A stretch of 64,000 nucleotides of DNA from Leucobacter celer subsp. astrifaciens. GTDB taxonomy: Bacteria > Actinomycetota > Actinomycetes > Actinomycetales > Microbacteriaceae. How positions within the stretch are numbered: the stretch's first letter is position 1; each line of letters begins with the position of its first letter. This document shows positions 47,687-56,117 of the stretch, in pieces. A program made the position numbers and the translations under genes. The notes below the pieces were generated by a model. The model saw only the letters and a program-made list of their open reading frames with translations, was not told the DNA's origin and ran no database searches. The stretch lies in the NCBI RefSeq assembly GCF_001273835.1, contig NZ_JHEI01000143.1, positions 1 through 64,000 of the forward strand. The letters are read 5' to 3'.

Positions 47687-47739
47687 GCGAGTCCCGAATG
47701 GCTGCTTCCCCGCTCGGGAAGCAGCCATTCGGGACTCGC
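47687..47739. terminator. Long hairpin H2 after cluster 1
   Basis: Perfect 24-bp stem (47687-47710 with 47716-47739), loop CGCTC. The whole 53-nt element recurs without change inside H3 at 57255-57307. Confidence 0.9.
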
Positions 47740-47808
47740 GTTCTCGGCGTGCGCGCTCTGGGAGTCGGGGATGCATGGAGCGTCGGCGCTCGCGATGGCC
47801 CTCGCAGC

Positions 47809-47904
47809 GGGCATCGCGCCGGGCATCTCGACGGGAATTGCGACGAGCATCTCGGCGGGCAGCTCGACGGATAGCTCGCCGGGCATCTCGCCGGGCATCT
47901 CGCC
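47809..47904. repeat. Eight degenerate 12-bp tandem repeats
   Basis: Eight contiguous 12-mers related to GGGCATCTCGCC end at the base before the predicted -35 box of the PaiB-like gene. With H2 they fill most of the 357-nt gap after the C45 gene. Confidence 0.85.
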
Positions 47905-47954
47905 TTTCATAAAACGTTTTACTTTGATATGGTCATGAGATAAAACGTTTTATC
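47905..47954 (+). promoter_or_regulatory. Promoter and two LacI-type operators of the PaiB-like gene
   Basis: TTTCAT (47905-47910) and TATGGT (47928-47933) are 17 nt apart. A palindrome ATAAAACGTTTTA lies in the spacer (47909-47921) and a perfect 16-bp palindrome GATAAAACGTTTTATC at 47939-47954. They differ by one base from the operator at 49813, so the LacI-2 protein is the likely repressor. Confidence 0.75.
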
Positions 47955-48005
47955 CGGGGTGGATCGCGAGAGTCATCGCCCCGCTGCCGCAGGGAGGCGG
48001 TACCG

Positions 48006-48686
48006 ATGCACACCTACCCCAGCTACCCCGCTCCATCGGGGCGAGCCATCACCGAGTTCGTCTGGAACAACCCCTTCGCCGTCGTGGTCACCTCGACCGA
48101 CGGAGCGCCGCTCGCGACGCACACGCCGATCGTGTTCCCGCCGGGGGTGCAGCCGGGGGAGACGCTCGTGGGCACGCGCCTGTGGGGGCACCTCGGCCGT
48201 GCCAACGAGCACTGGAAGCTCTTCGCCGAGCGGCCGGAGGTGCTGCTGGTGTTCGCGTCGTCGCACGCCTACGTGTCGCCGAGCACCTACGGGTTCACGC
48301 CCGCGGTTCCCACCCTCGACTACGCGACCGTCCATCTGACGGGCCGCGTGACGGTGCTCGAGGAACCCGCCGAGAATCTGGCGGTCGTCGAGCGCACCGT
48401 GGAGCAGCTCGAGGGGCGTCGGGCGGAGCCGTGGGACCCCGCGGAGTCGAAGCACGTCTTCGAGCGGATCCTCGCCGGGGTCGTGTCGTTCACGATCGAC
48501 ATCGACTCCGAGTCGGCGATGTTCAAGCTGAGCCAGGACATGCCGACGGACGTGCACGCGCGGGTTCGAGAGGACCTGGTCCGAGGAGATCACCCCCACC
48601 CGGATGTCGCCGATCTCATGGGGGAGGTCGGCGTGACGGCGACCGAGGAAGTGGCCGGGGAGGAGACCGAGGAGTCGGCCGGGTGA
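48006..48686 (+). CDS. PaiB-like FMN-binding protein
   Basis: 226 aa. PaiB/negative transcriptional regulator pattern: FVWNNPFAVVVTSTDGAPLATHTPIVF, GTRLWGHLGRANEHWKLF, FASSHAYVSPSTYG, YATVHLTGRVTVLEEP and FKLSQDMP. The fold binds FMN; the regulator label comes from Bacillus PaiB and may not hold here, so a flavoenzyme is equally possible. GGGAGG precedes the ATG. Its promoter has two operators matching the adjacent LacI gene. Confidence 0.88.
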   Translation: MHTYPSYPAPSGRAITEFVWNNPFAVVVTSTDGAPLATHTPIVFPPGVQPGETLVGTRLWGHLGRANEHWKLFAERPEVLLVFASSHAYVSPSTYGFTPAVPTLDYATVHLTGRVTVLEEPAENLAVVERTVEQLEGRRAEPWDPAESKHVFERILAGVVSFTIDIDSESAMFKLSQDMPTDVHARVREDLVRGDHPHPDVADLMGEVGVTATEEVAGEETEESAG

Positions 48687-48711
48687 CCCCGGCCGTGCGC
48701 CGGCTCGCGGC

Positions 48712-49731
48712 TCAGCCGTCGCGCATCGAAGAGCGCCGCACGAGCAGCTCGGACGATACGAGGCGGCGGCCCGCGGGGGCCTCGCCTCGGGTGATGGCGA
48801 CCAGGAGGTTGACGGTCTCCCTCGCGAGGATCTCGGGGCGCAGGTCGATCGCGGTGATCGGCGGATCCGACGTTCTCGTCTGGTCCGCGTCGGTGCCGCA
48901 GGCGAGAAGGTAGTCCCGCGGCGCCACGAGCCCGCGTTCGCGCATGGCCTCCTGGATCCCCGCCGCGTGCCGCCCGGTCACGGAGTAGATGGCGTCGGGC
49001 ATGCCGTCATCGAGGATCGCGGGCACGAGGTCGCGCCCGCCGGCCTCTCCGAGGCCCTCGGGGCTGCGGAGGAAGCGGACCGGCTGGTCGGTGCGCTCGC
49101 ACCAGTCGCGGTAGGCGATCTCGACGTCGGCGTTCCACGAGTTGTCATCGGTTCCCCCGACGCAGACGATCGTGCGCGCGCCCTGCTCGTGCAGATGCTC
49201 GAGCGTCATCCGCGCCGCGTCGGCGTCGGCTGAGGCCACCCAGTTCGAGGCGTCGGGCCGGCCGAGATCCCGGCCGAGGGTGACGTAGGGGATTCCCCGC
49301 TCCTCGAGGAGGCCGACGACGGGATCGTCGCGCACCGGATCGGTGACGATGTACCCGTCGAGGGAGAAGGCCAGGGGGGTGACGGGTCCCTTCACGAGGT
49401 CGGCCACCTGCATCAGGCTGAGGCCGTGGTCGAGGGTGCTGACCGCCGCGGCACCGGCGAAGCGGAGGAAGTAGTCGACTCCCGGGGGGCTGTAGTTCTC
49501 GAGTGCGTCGAGCGGGCGCAGCACGATCCCGATCACGCCGATCTGCGAGCGGCGCAGTCCGCGGGCCAGCGCGTCCGCCTGGTAGCCCATCGACTGCGCG
49601 ACCCCGCGGATGCGCTCGCGGGTCTCCTCGGAGAGGGTGCCCTTGTCGTTGAGGGCGTGCGACACCGCGGTGATCGACACGCCGGCGCGAGCTGCGACGT
49701 CCTTGATCGTGACGTTGGGGTATCGGGCCAT
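48712..49731 (-). CDS. LacI-family repressor of cluster 2
   Basis: 339 aa. HTH TIKDVAARAGVSITAVSHALNDKG (8-31), hinge ALARGLRRSQIG, effector domain with GVDYFLRFAGAAAVSTLDHGLSLM and YSVTGRHAAGIQEAMRERG shared with LacI-1. GAGGAGGCGC 3 nt before the ATG. It lies between the PaiB-like gene and the cluster 2 operon, both of which carry matching palindromes, so it probably controls both and perhaps itself. Confidence 0.9.
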   Translation of the reverse strand: MARYPNVTIKDVAARAGVSITAVSHALNDKGTLSEETRERIRGVAQSMGYQADALARGLRRSQIGVIGIVLRPLDALENYSPPGVDYFLRFAGAAAVSTLDHGLSLMQVADLVKGPVTPLAFSLDGYIVTDPVRDDPVVGLLEERGIPYVTLGRDLGRPDASNWVASADADAARMTLEHLHEQGARTIVCVGGTDDNSWNADVEIAYRDWCERTDQPVRFLRSPEGLGEAGGRDLVPAILDDGMPDAIYSVTGRHAAGIQEAMRERGLVAPRDYLLACGTDADQTRTSDPPITAIDLRPEILARETVNLLVAITRGEAPAGRRLVSSELLVRRSSMRDG

Positions 49732-49777
49732 TGCGCCTCCTCGGGCTCTCCGTACGAGGATAGCGGGATCAGGCGGG

Positions 49778-49838
49778 ATAAATGGATTTATGGATACAGA
49801 TCGAAACTTGCATAAAACGATTTATGTATGTACCGTGA
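49778..49838. promoter_or_regulatory. Operators and promoter of cluster 2
   Basis: Two palindromes: ATAAATGGATTTAT (49778-49791) and CATAAAACGATTTATG (49813-49828), 35 bp apart. A promoter TTGCAT (49810-49815), 17 nt, TACCGT (49833-49838) is overlapped by the second. Layout and -35 sequence mirror cluster 1. Confidence 0.7.
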
Positions 49839-49927
49839 TCATCCAAGGCGCGCCCATCGGCGGGCGCGACCGGCCGGAGTGCACTGCCGCAACCCGGGCC
49901 ACCACCACTGTCGAAGGAGTCACCACG

Positions 49928-51571
49928 GTGTTGATCAACCAACGAACCCGCTCCCGAGCGGCCGCCGGCGCCGCGATCGCGCTGAGCCTCGCGTGCGTTC
50001 TCACCTCCTGCGCCGCACCCGGCGCGGAGCCGGGCGGTGCCGGACAGACGGAGGCGGCCCCCGGCTTCCTCGCCGTCGCCGACGAAGCCCTCACCGGCCA
50101 GGGCGCCCTCACCGTCCAACTGGACTACGACACGAGCGAGGCCGACGGGCTCGATCCCCAGACCGCGCAGACCGCGCGATCCTGGATGATCATGGGCCTG
50201 GTCTACGAGACGCTCGTGACCACGGACGAGAACTTCGAGATCCAGCCGAGGCTCGCGACCTCGTGGGAGCAGCCGGACGACACGAGCTACGTGTTCACGA
50301 TCGACACCTCCGCGACCTTCTCGAACGGGCGCGAGCTGACCGTGGACGACGTCGTGGGCAGCCTCGAGCGCCAGGTGGCGAGTCAGAGCGTGTGGTCCGG
50401 CCAGATGGGCCCCGTGGAGTCCATCGAGGCCACCGGCGATGATCAGGTCACGGTGACGCTCAGCAGCCCGTACGCTCCGTTCCTCGCCGCGCTCGCGAAC
50501 ACCCCGGCCGCGATCCTCCCGATGCAGGAGGTGAACGACGGCAGCGTCGACCTCACCACGACGATGCTCGGCACCGGCCCGTACCTCGTCGCCGACCACC
50601 GGCAGGACGAGTCGTGGACCTTCACCGCGAACCCCGACTGGCACGGCGGCGATGACATCGCCGTGCAGACCCTCGAACTGCAGATCGTGGATCAGGAGTC
50701 GACCAGGCAGGCGGCGCTCCGCGAGGGCAGCGCCGGGATGGCGAACTTCGTCAACATCGACTCGCTGTCGCAGCTCGGCGGCAACGAGGGCCTCCAGATC
50801 GTCAACCAGACGCAGAGCGACCTCTACTACGTCTTCGTCAACTCGCAGAAGCCCGACTCCCCGCTGAACGACCAGGACGTCCGCTTCGCGATCAACACCG
50901 CGATCGACCGTCAGGCGATCGCCGACATCGTCTTCGCCGGCGAAACGACCCCCACCGGCATCACCCCCTCGAACCTGCCCGGCGCCTGCCTGGTCGACGA
51001 GCTGCCGTCGGAGCAGGCCGCGATCGAGGACGCGAGGGCGACCATCGAGGAGACGGGAGCGGGCGATGTCGAGCTCGACCTCATCGTCTACACCTCGGAA
51101 CCCGTCATGGCGCAGATCGCCCAGCTCGTGCAGCAGCAGCTCGCGGAGATCGGCGTCACGGTCCGGATCGAGCAGTTCGATACCGCGACCTACAACGAGC
51201 GGGTCTTCTCGGCGCAGCCGGGAGACTTCGACCTGTCGATCGGCTGGTTCGCGGGCTACTCCGACCCGTCGATGGTGACCAAGTGGTGGAACCCCGAGCA
51301 GGCCTTCTTCAACGTCGGCTTCACGGGTGTGCACGAGGATCTCAACGAGCTCATCGCCGAGGGCGCGAGCGAAACCGATCCCGATGCGCGCGCCGAGGTG
51401 CTGACCCGGCTGTGCGCTTCCGCCGACGAGTACGCCGAGATCGTGCCGCTCGTGCATCGGCCGTCCATCATCGGCTTCGACACCACGGCCGTGAGCCCGA
51501 CGATTCAGAGCAACGAGGGATACGGCAACATCCTCCGCAACATCGTCGACTACCGGATGGCCGGGGAGTAG
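49928..51571 (+). CDS. Peptide-type substrate-binding lipoprotein, cluster 2
   Basis: 547 aa SBP family 5. Lipobox VLTSC (Cys28), acidic Gly/Glu linker, then MGLVYETLVTTDENFEIQPRLATSWEQ, FTIDTSATFSNGRELTVDDVVGSLER, VRFAINTAIDRQAIADIVF, DLSIGWFAGYSDPSM. GTG start with AAGGAG 8 nt upstream; a longer upstream frame runs through the operator and is rejected. Confidence 0.92.
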   Translation: MLINQRTRSRAAAGAAIALSLACVLTSCAAPGAEPGGAGQTEAAPGFLAVADEALTGQGALTVQLDYDTSEADGLDPQTAQTARSWMIMGLVYETLVTTDENFEIQPRLATSWEQPDDTSYVFTIDTSATFSNGRELTVDDVVGSLERQVASQSVWSGQMGPVESIEATGDDQVTVTLSSPYAPFLAALANTPAAILPMQEVNDGSVDLTTTMLGTGPYLVADHRQDESWTFTANPDWHGGDDIAVQTLELQIVDQESTRQAALREGSAGMANFVNIDSLSQLGGNEGLQIVNQTQSDLYYVFVNSQKPDSPLNDQDVRFAINTAIDRQAIADIVFAGETTPTGITPSNLPGACLVDELPSEQAAIEDARATIEETGAGDVELDLIVYTSEPVMAQIAQLVQQQLAEIGVTVRIEQFDTATYNERVFSAQPGDFDLSIGWFAGYSDPSMVTKWWNPEQAFFNVGFTGVHEDLNELIAEGASETDPDARAEVLTRLCASADEYAEIVPLVHRPSIIGFDTTAVSPTIQSNEGYGNILRNIVDYRMAGE

Positions 51572-51577
51572 TTCCGG

Positions 51578-52549
51578 ATGCTGCAGATCCTTCGCTGGTC
51601 CGCCGGGCGGGTGGTGAGCGCGCTCATCACCCTGCTCGGTGTCTCCGTGCTCATCTTCGTCGCGATCCGGCTCATGCCCGGCAGCTACGAGGACATCATC
51701 CTCGGCCCGCTCGCCTCCGCCGAGGAACGGCAGCTGCTCGCCGAGGCGTACGGGCTCAACCAGCCGATCTTCGTGCAGTACTTCGCATGGATCGGACAGG
51801 TGCTCACGGGCGAGCTCGGCACCTCCTACGTCACGCAGAGCTCCGTCTCCGGCGAGATGATCGAGCGGATCCCGGTGACCGCGATGCTCACGATCATGGC
51901 GATGGCCGTGACGCTGCTCGTGGGGGTTCCGCTCGGGATCTGGACGGGCGTGAGGTCCGGAGCGAAGCAGGGCGGTGCCGTCGGCCGCGTCGTGTCGAGC
52001 ATCGGCATCAGCGTGCCGGAATTCGTGCTCGGCAGCATCGTGATCTTCCTCTTCTCCCAGTTCTCGCTCGGATTGAAGGTCGGCGGGTTCGCGAGCATCG
52101 GCACCGGATTCTGGCCGACGCTCGGGGCGCTCCTGCTCCCCGCCCTGGTGCTCTCCGTCTTCTGCGTCGCAGCGACCGCGCGCACGACGCGGGACGCCGT
52201 CATGGGCGTGCTCGTGGAACCGCACATCACGGCGGCCGTGGCACGCGGGGAGACGACCCGGCACATCGTGCGCCACCACGTGCTCCGCAACGCCGGCATC
52301 CCGATCCTGACCCTGCTCGGCACCATCACCGCCTACCTGCTCGGTGGCGCCGTCATCATCGAGACCCTGTTCAACCTGCCCGGTCTCGGATCATTCATGG
52401 TCACCGGGCTCGGCCGCCGGGACTTCGCGGTCGTGCAGGCCACCGTGCTCTTCGCCGCGGCCGTCTTCGTCACGCTGAGCCTCGTGCTCGACCTCATCAC
52501 GAGCGCGCTCGATCCGCGCGTCGCCGTCACCGGGAAGGCAGGATCATGA
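51578..52549 (+). CDS. Peptide ABC transporter permease (DppB-type), cluster 2
   Basis: 323 aa, six TM segments; MLQILRWSAGRVVSALITLLGVSVLIFVAIRLMPGSYED start, EAA loop TAAVARGETTRHIVRHHVLRNAGIPI. ATGA overlap with the next gene. Confidence 0.93.
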   Translation: MLQILRWSAGRVVSALITLLGVSVLIFVAIRLMPGSYEDIILGPLASAEERQLLAEAYGLNQPIFVQYFAWIGQVLTGELGTSYVTQSSVSGEMIERIPVTAMLTIMAMAVTLLVGVPLGIWTGVRSGAKQGGAVGRVVSSIGISVPEFVLGSIVIFLFSQFSLGLKVGGFASIGTGFWPTLGALLLPALVLSVFCVAATARTTRDAVMGVLVEPHITAAVARGETTRHIVRHHVLRNAGIPILTLLGTITAYLLGGAVIIETLFNLPGLGSFMVTGLGRRDFAVVQATVLFAAAVFVTLSLVLDLITSALDPRVAVTGKAGS

Positions 52550-53418
52550 CCACCTACTCCCTCCCGCTCTCGAAGAAGAAGCGAGCGGTCAAGACCCGGC
52601 CGCCGCGCGACGCCCTCTTCACCGTCGCGGCCTGCGCGCTCGGCCTCATCGTGCTCGTCGCGGTCGCCGCCGCCGTCATCCCGTTCGCGGGCGACCCGGC
52701 GAAGATCGTCGGCACCCGGCTCAGCCCGCCGTCGGCGGCGTACCCGCTCGGCACGGACGCCCTCGGCCGCTCGGTGCTCGCGCGCCTGCTCGAGGGGACG
52801 CGCACCACGCTCGTCCTCTCCACTCTCGCCGTCGTGTGCACCGCGGTCATCAGCGTGATCCTCGGCCTCATCGCCGGCTACGCGGGCGGCTGGGCGCGCG
52901 AAGTCATCATGCGACTGAGCGACGTCCTCTACTCCTTCCCATCGATCGTGCTCGCGATCCTCATCGCCGCGGTCGTGGGCCCCGGCCAGGTGGCGGTGCT
53001 CTCGAGCATCGTGCTCGTCACGGTGCCGCTCATGACCCGCATGGTGAGCGCCGCCGCGATGTCCGTCGCCAAGCGCGACTTCGTCACCACCGCGAAGATC
53101 AGCGGGGTGTCGGCCCCGGTGATCCTCTTCCGCCACCTGCTGCCGAACGTCAGCGGCACCGTCGCGGTGCAGGGCACGTACGCGCTGTCGGTCGGCATCC
53201 TCGTCGAGGGCGGGCTGAGCTTCCTCGGCTACGGCGTGCAGCCGCCGCGGTCATCGCTCGGCCTGCTGATCCAGGAGGGGGGAAGCTACATGCTGCAGGC
53301 GCCCTGGCTGCTGTTCGCCCCGGCCGCGGTGCTCGTCGTCGCGATCCTCGCCATCAACCTCATCGGCGATACGATGCGCGACCGCCTCGATCCCCGCGAG
53401 ACAAGGAGCCTCGTATGA
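52546..53418 (+). CDS. Peptide ABC transporter permease (DppC-type), cluster 2
   Basis: 290 aa with a short basic cytosolic tail (KKKRAVKTRPPRD), six TM segments, PLGTDALGRSVLARLLEGTRTTL and EAA loop FVTTAKISGVSAPVILFRHLLPNV. ATGA overlaps on both sides. Confidence 0.93.
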   Translation: MTTYSLPLSKKKRAVKTRPPRDALFTVAACALGLIVLVAVAAAVIPFAGDPAKIVGTRLSPPSAAYPLGTDALGRSVLARLLEGTRTTLVLSTLAVVCTAVISVILGLIAGYAGGWAREVIMRLSDVLYSFPSIVLAILIAAVVGPGQVAVLSSIVLVTVPLMTRMVSAAAMSVAKRDFVTTAKISGVSAPVILFRHLLPNVSGTVAVQGTYALSVGILVEGGLSFLGYGVQPPRSSLGLLIQEGGSYMLQAPWLLFAPAAVLVVAILAINLIGDTMRDRLDPRETRSLV

Positions 53419-54236
53419 CCACCAGTGTTCTCCGGCCCCCGGTGGTCTCGCTCACCCGATTCAGTGCCGAGTACCGCACCCGTCTCGGTGTGACCCGCGC
53501 ACTCGACGAGATCGACCTCGACGTCGTTCCGGGCGAGCTGCTCGCGATCGTCGGCGAGTCGGGATCGGGCAAGTCCACCGTGTCGCAGGCCATCGGCCGC
53601 ATGCTGCCGCGCGTCTGCCACGTCACCTCCGGGTCGGTGCGCGTGCTCGGCAGGGACATCGCGAGTCTCGCGCCCGACGCGATACGCGAGCTGCGGCGGG
53701 AATCACTGGGGTTCATCCCGCAGGATCCCATCGCGTCGCTCAACCCGACGATGCGGATCCGTCGCCAGCTCGAGCTCGCGCTCAGGCCGCTCGGACGACC
53801 GACCGACCTGGAGTCGCTCACCGAGCTGCTCGCGAGCGTCAAGATCCTCGAGCCGGATCGGGTGCTCCGACTCTATCCGCACGAGGTGTCCGGCGGAATG
53901 GCGCAGCGCATCGCCATCGCGCTCACCATGGCGCGCGAACCCGAGATCCTGATCGCCGACGAGCCCACGGCGTCGCTCGACGCCCAGGTGCGAGACGAGA
54001 TCCTGACCCTCATCGTCGACCTGGTGCGGCGCTCCGGCGCGAGTCTCATCTGGATCAGCCACGACCTCGGCGCCGTACGCCGCTGGTGCGACCGGATCGT
54101 CGTGATGCACCAGGGCCGTATCGTCGAAGAGGGGCCGGCCGCGCAGGTGCTCGACCGTCCGCAGGCGGAATACACGAGAACGCTGGTCGCCGCGATACCG
54201 GGCCGCCAGGATCCCACGACGAAGGAGGCGGAATGA
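53415..54236 (+). CDS. Peptide ABC transporter ATPase (DppD-type), cluster 2
   Basis: 273 aa. Walker A GESGSGKST, Q-loop IPQDPIASLNP, signature VSGGMAQRIA, Walker B ILIADEPTASLD, H-loop SHDLGA. It lacks the repeat tail of its cluster 1 counterpart. Confidence 0.93.
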   Translation: MTTSVLRPPVVSLTRFSAEYRTRLGVTRALDEIDLDVVPGELLAIVGESGSGKSTVSQAIGRMLPRVCHVTSGSVRVLGRDIASLAPDAIRELRRESLGFIPQDPIASLNPTMRIRRQLELALRPLGRPTDLESLTELLASVKILEPDRVLRLYPHEVSGGMAQRIAIALTMAREPEILIADEPTASLDAQVRDEILTLIVDLVRRSGASLIWISHDLGAVRRWCDRIVVMHQGRIVEEGPAAQVLDRPQAEYTRTLVAAIPGRQDPTTKEAE

Positions 54237-55021
54237 TGTCTGCGTCCCATCCGGACACGGATACGGCCCCGGTGCTGGAGTTGCGCGAGGTCAGCGTCAC
54301 GTTCACGAGCGGGGCGGGATCGAAACGCCGAACCGTCCGCGCGATGAACTCGGTGACGCTCGAGGTCGCCCCGGGTGAGACGCTCGGGCTGGTGGGCGAG
54401 TCGGGATCGGGCAAGACCACGACGGCCTCGGTCGCTCTGGGCCTCATGCGGCCCGACTCGGGCGAGGTGCTGCTGCTCGGCGAACCCTTCACGCGATCGC
54501 GCAGGGCCAACGCCGGCAAGCTGCAGGCCGTCCTCCAGCACCCGCACTGGTCTCTCAACCCGCGGCGCAAGGTCGGCGAGTCGGTGCGCGAGCCGCTGAC
54601 GGTCGCGCGGCGCGACCTCAGCCGGTCCGAGCAGCGGCAGCGCGTGATGGAGCTGCTCGAGCAGGTCGGGCTGAACCCGGCGTTCGCCGAGCGCTATCCC
54701 CACGAGCTCTCCGGGGGCCAGCGGCAGCGGGTGTCGGTGGCGCGGGCGCTCGTGACCGAGCCACGATTCATCGTCTTCGACGAGGCGGTGAGCGCGCTCG
54801 ACGTCGCCGTGCAGATGCAGATCCTCGCGCTCATCCGCGAGTTGCAGGCCGAGCACCGCTTCGGCGCGCTCTTCATCTCGCACGACCTCGGCGCCGTGGA
54901 GCGCGTCGCGGACCGTGTCGCCGTGCTCTTCCGCGGCGACCTCGTCGAGACCGCTTCGACGGAGGAGTTCTTCCGCAACCCCCAGCACCCCTACTCGCAG
55001 ACACTCTTGGAGTCCCTATGA
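54233..55021 (+). CDS. Peptide ABC transporter ATPase (DppF-type), cluster 2
   Basis: 262 aa (ATGATG start; the second ATG, 3 nt on, is possible). Walker A GESGSGKTT, signature LSGGQRQRVS, Walker B FIVFDEAVSALD. AAGGAGG upstream. ATGA overlap with both the previous ATPase and the peptidase gene. Confidence 0.92.
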   Translation: MMSASHPDTDTAPVLELREVSVTFTSGAGSKRRTVRAMNSVTLEVAPGETLGLVGESGSGKTTTASVALGLMRPDSGEVLLLGEPFTRSRRANAGKLQAVLQHPHWSLNPRRKVGESVREPLTVARRDLSRSEQRQRVMELLEQVGLNPAFAERYPHELSGGQRQRVSVARALVTEPRFIVFDEAVSALDVAVQMQILALIRELQAEHRFGALFISHDLGAVERVADRVAVLFRGDLVETASTEEFFRNPQHPYSQTLLESL

Positions 55022-56085
55022 ACACGACACCGGTACACGCACTCACGGATATCGACGGCGGGATCGTCGTGGATCCCGCGCCCCGCCTGGCGGGCCCGCC
55101 CGTCTTCGGCGGCCCGGGCAACGCCGCCTTCGACCTCGTGCCGGTCAGGAGCACCGGGCGGGAGACGCTGCGGTTCGACTTCCCGGGCGTCAGCGTCGGT
55201 TCGGCGCACTACGAGGAGGGGCCGACCGGTGCGACGGTCATCCACGTCCCGGCGGGTGCCCGTACCGCGGTCGACGCGCGCGGCGGAGCCGTGGGTCTGT
55301 CCGGCGGGTACGACTTCAACCACGCCATCTGCCTGGCCGGCGGGTCGGTCTACGGGCTCGAGGCGGGTGCGGGCGTGAGCGATGCGCTCCTGGAGCGGCA
55401 CGAGCATCAGACCGGCTTCGCGGAGCTCCAGCTCGTCTCGTCGGCGATCATCTACGATTTCTCGGCGCGCTCCACCGCGGTCTATCCGGATAAGGCGCTC
55501 GGTCGCGCGGCGCTCGAGTTCGCCGTTCCGGGGGAGTTCCCGCAAGGACGGGCGGGCGCCGGCATGAGCGCCTCAGCGGGCAAGGTGGACTGGGACCGCA
55601 CGGAGATCACCGGCCAGGGGGCGGCGTTCCGCCGTCTCGGCGACGTGCGGATCCTCGCCGTCGTCGTCCCGAATCCGGTCGGCGTGATCATGGACCGCGC
55701 GGGCGGGATCGTGCGCGGCAACTACGACGCGGCCACGGGCACCCGCCGCCACCCGGTGCTCGACTACCAGGAGGCGTTCGCCGAGCAGCTGCCGCCCGTC
55801 ACCCAGGCGGGCAACACCACGATCAGCGCGATCGTCACGAACGTGCGGATGAGCCCGGTCGAGCTGAATCAGTTCGCCAAGCAGGTGCACAGCTCGATGC
55901 ACCGCGGCATCCAGCCGTTCCACACCGACATGGACGGGGACACGCTCTTCGCCGTGACGACCGACGAGATCGAGCTCCCGTCGACCCCGGGGTCCTCGCG
56001 CGGGCGGCTGTCGGTGAACGCGACCGCTCTGGGCGCCATCGCCTCCGAAGTGATGTGGGACGCGCTGCTCGAGGCCGCGAAATAG
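55018..56085 (+). CDS. P1 family aminopeptidase (DmpA/BapA-type, S58)
   Basis: 355 aa Ntn-fold peptidase. Self-cleavage site AGNTTISAIVTNV: Asn266, with Thr267 the likely new N-terminal nucleophile (Ser is usual in DmpA). Other family stretches: GVSVGSAHYEEGPTGATVIHVPAGARTAVDARGG, SGGYDFNHAICLAGGSVYGLEAGAGV, VVVPNPVGVIMDRAG. Relatives release D-amino acids, beta-amino acids or amino acid amides. Coupled by ATGA to the transporter, so it probably hydrolyses the imported compound. Confidence 0.9.
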   Translation: MNTTPVHALTDIDGGIVVDPAPRLAGPPVFGGPGNAAFDLVPVRSTGRETLRFDFPGVSVGSAHYEEGPTGATVIHVPAGARTAVDARGGAVGLSGGYDFNHAICLAGGSVYGLEAGAGVSDALLERHEHQTGFAELQLVSSAIIYDFSARSTAVYPDKALGRAALEFAVPGEFPQGRAGAGMSASAGKVDWDRTEITGQGAAFRRLGDVRILAVVVPNPVGVIMDRAGGIVRGNYDAATGTRRHPVLDYQEAFAEQLPPVTQAGNTTISAIVTNVRMSPVELNQFAKQVHSSMHRGIQPFHTDMDGDTLFAVTTDEIELPSTPGSSRGRLSVNATALGAIASEVMWDALLEAAK

Positions 56086-56117
56086 GGGCATCGGCCCCGC
56101 AACAGGAGAGGAAGACA

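Noticed and set aside
47809..47904. CRISPR array
   Set aside because: Units are 12 bp, contiguous and without spacers; a tandem repeat only.
49769..52279. 836-aa minus-strand frame opposite cluster 2
   Set aside because: Asp/His/Arg-rich shadow of the binding protein and permease genes; no start signal or homology.
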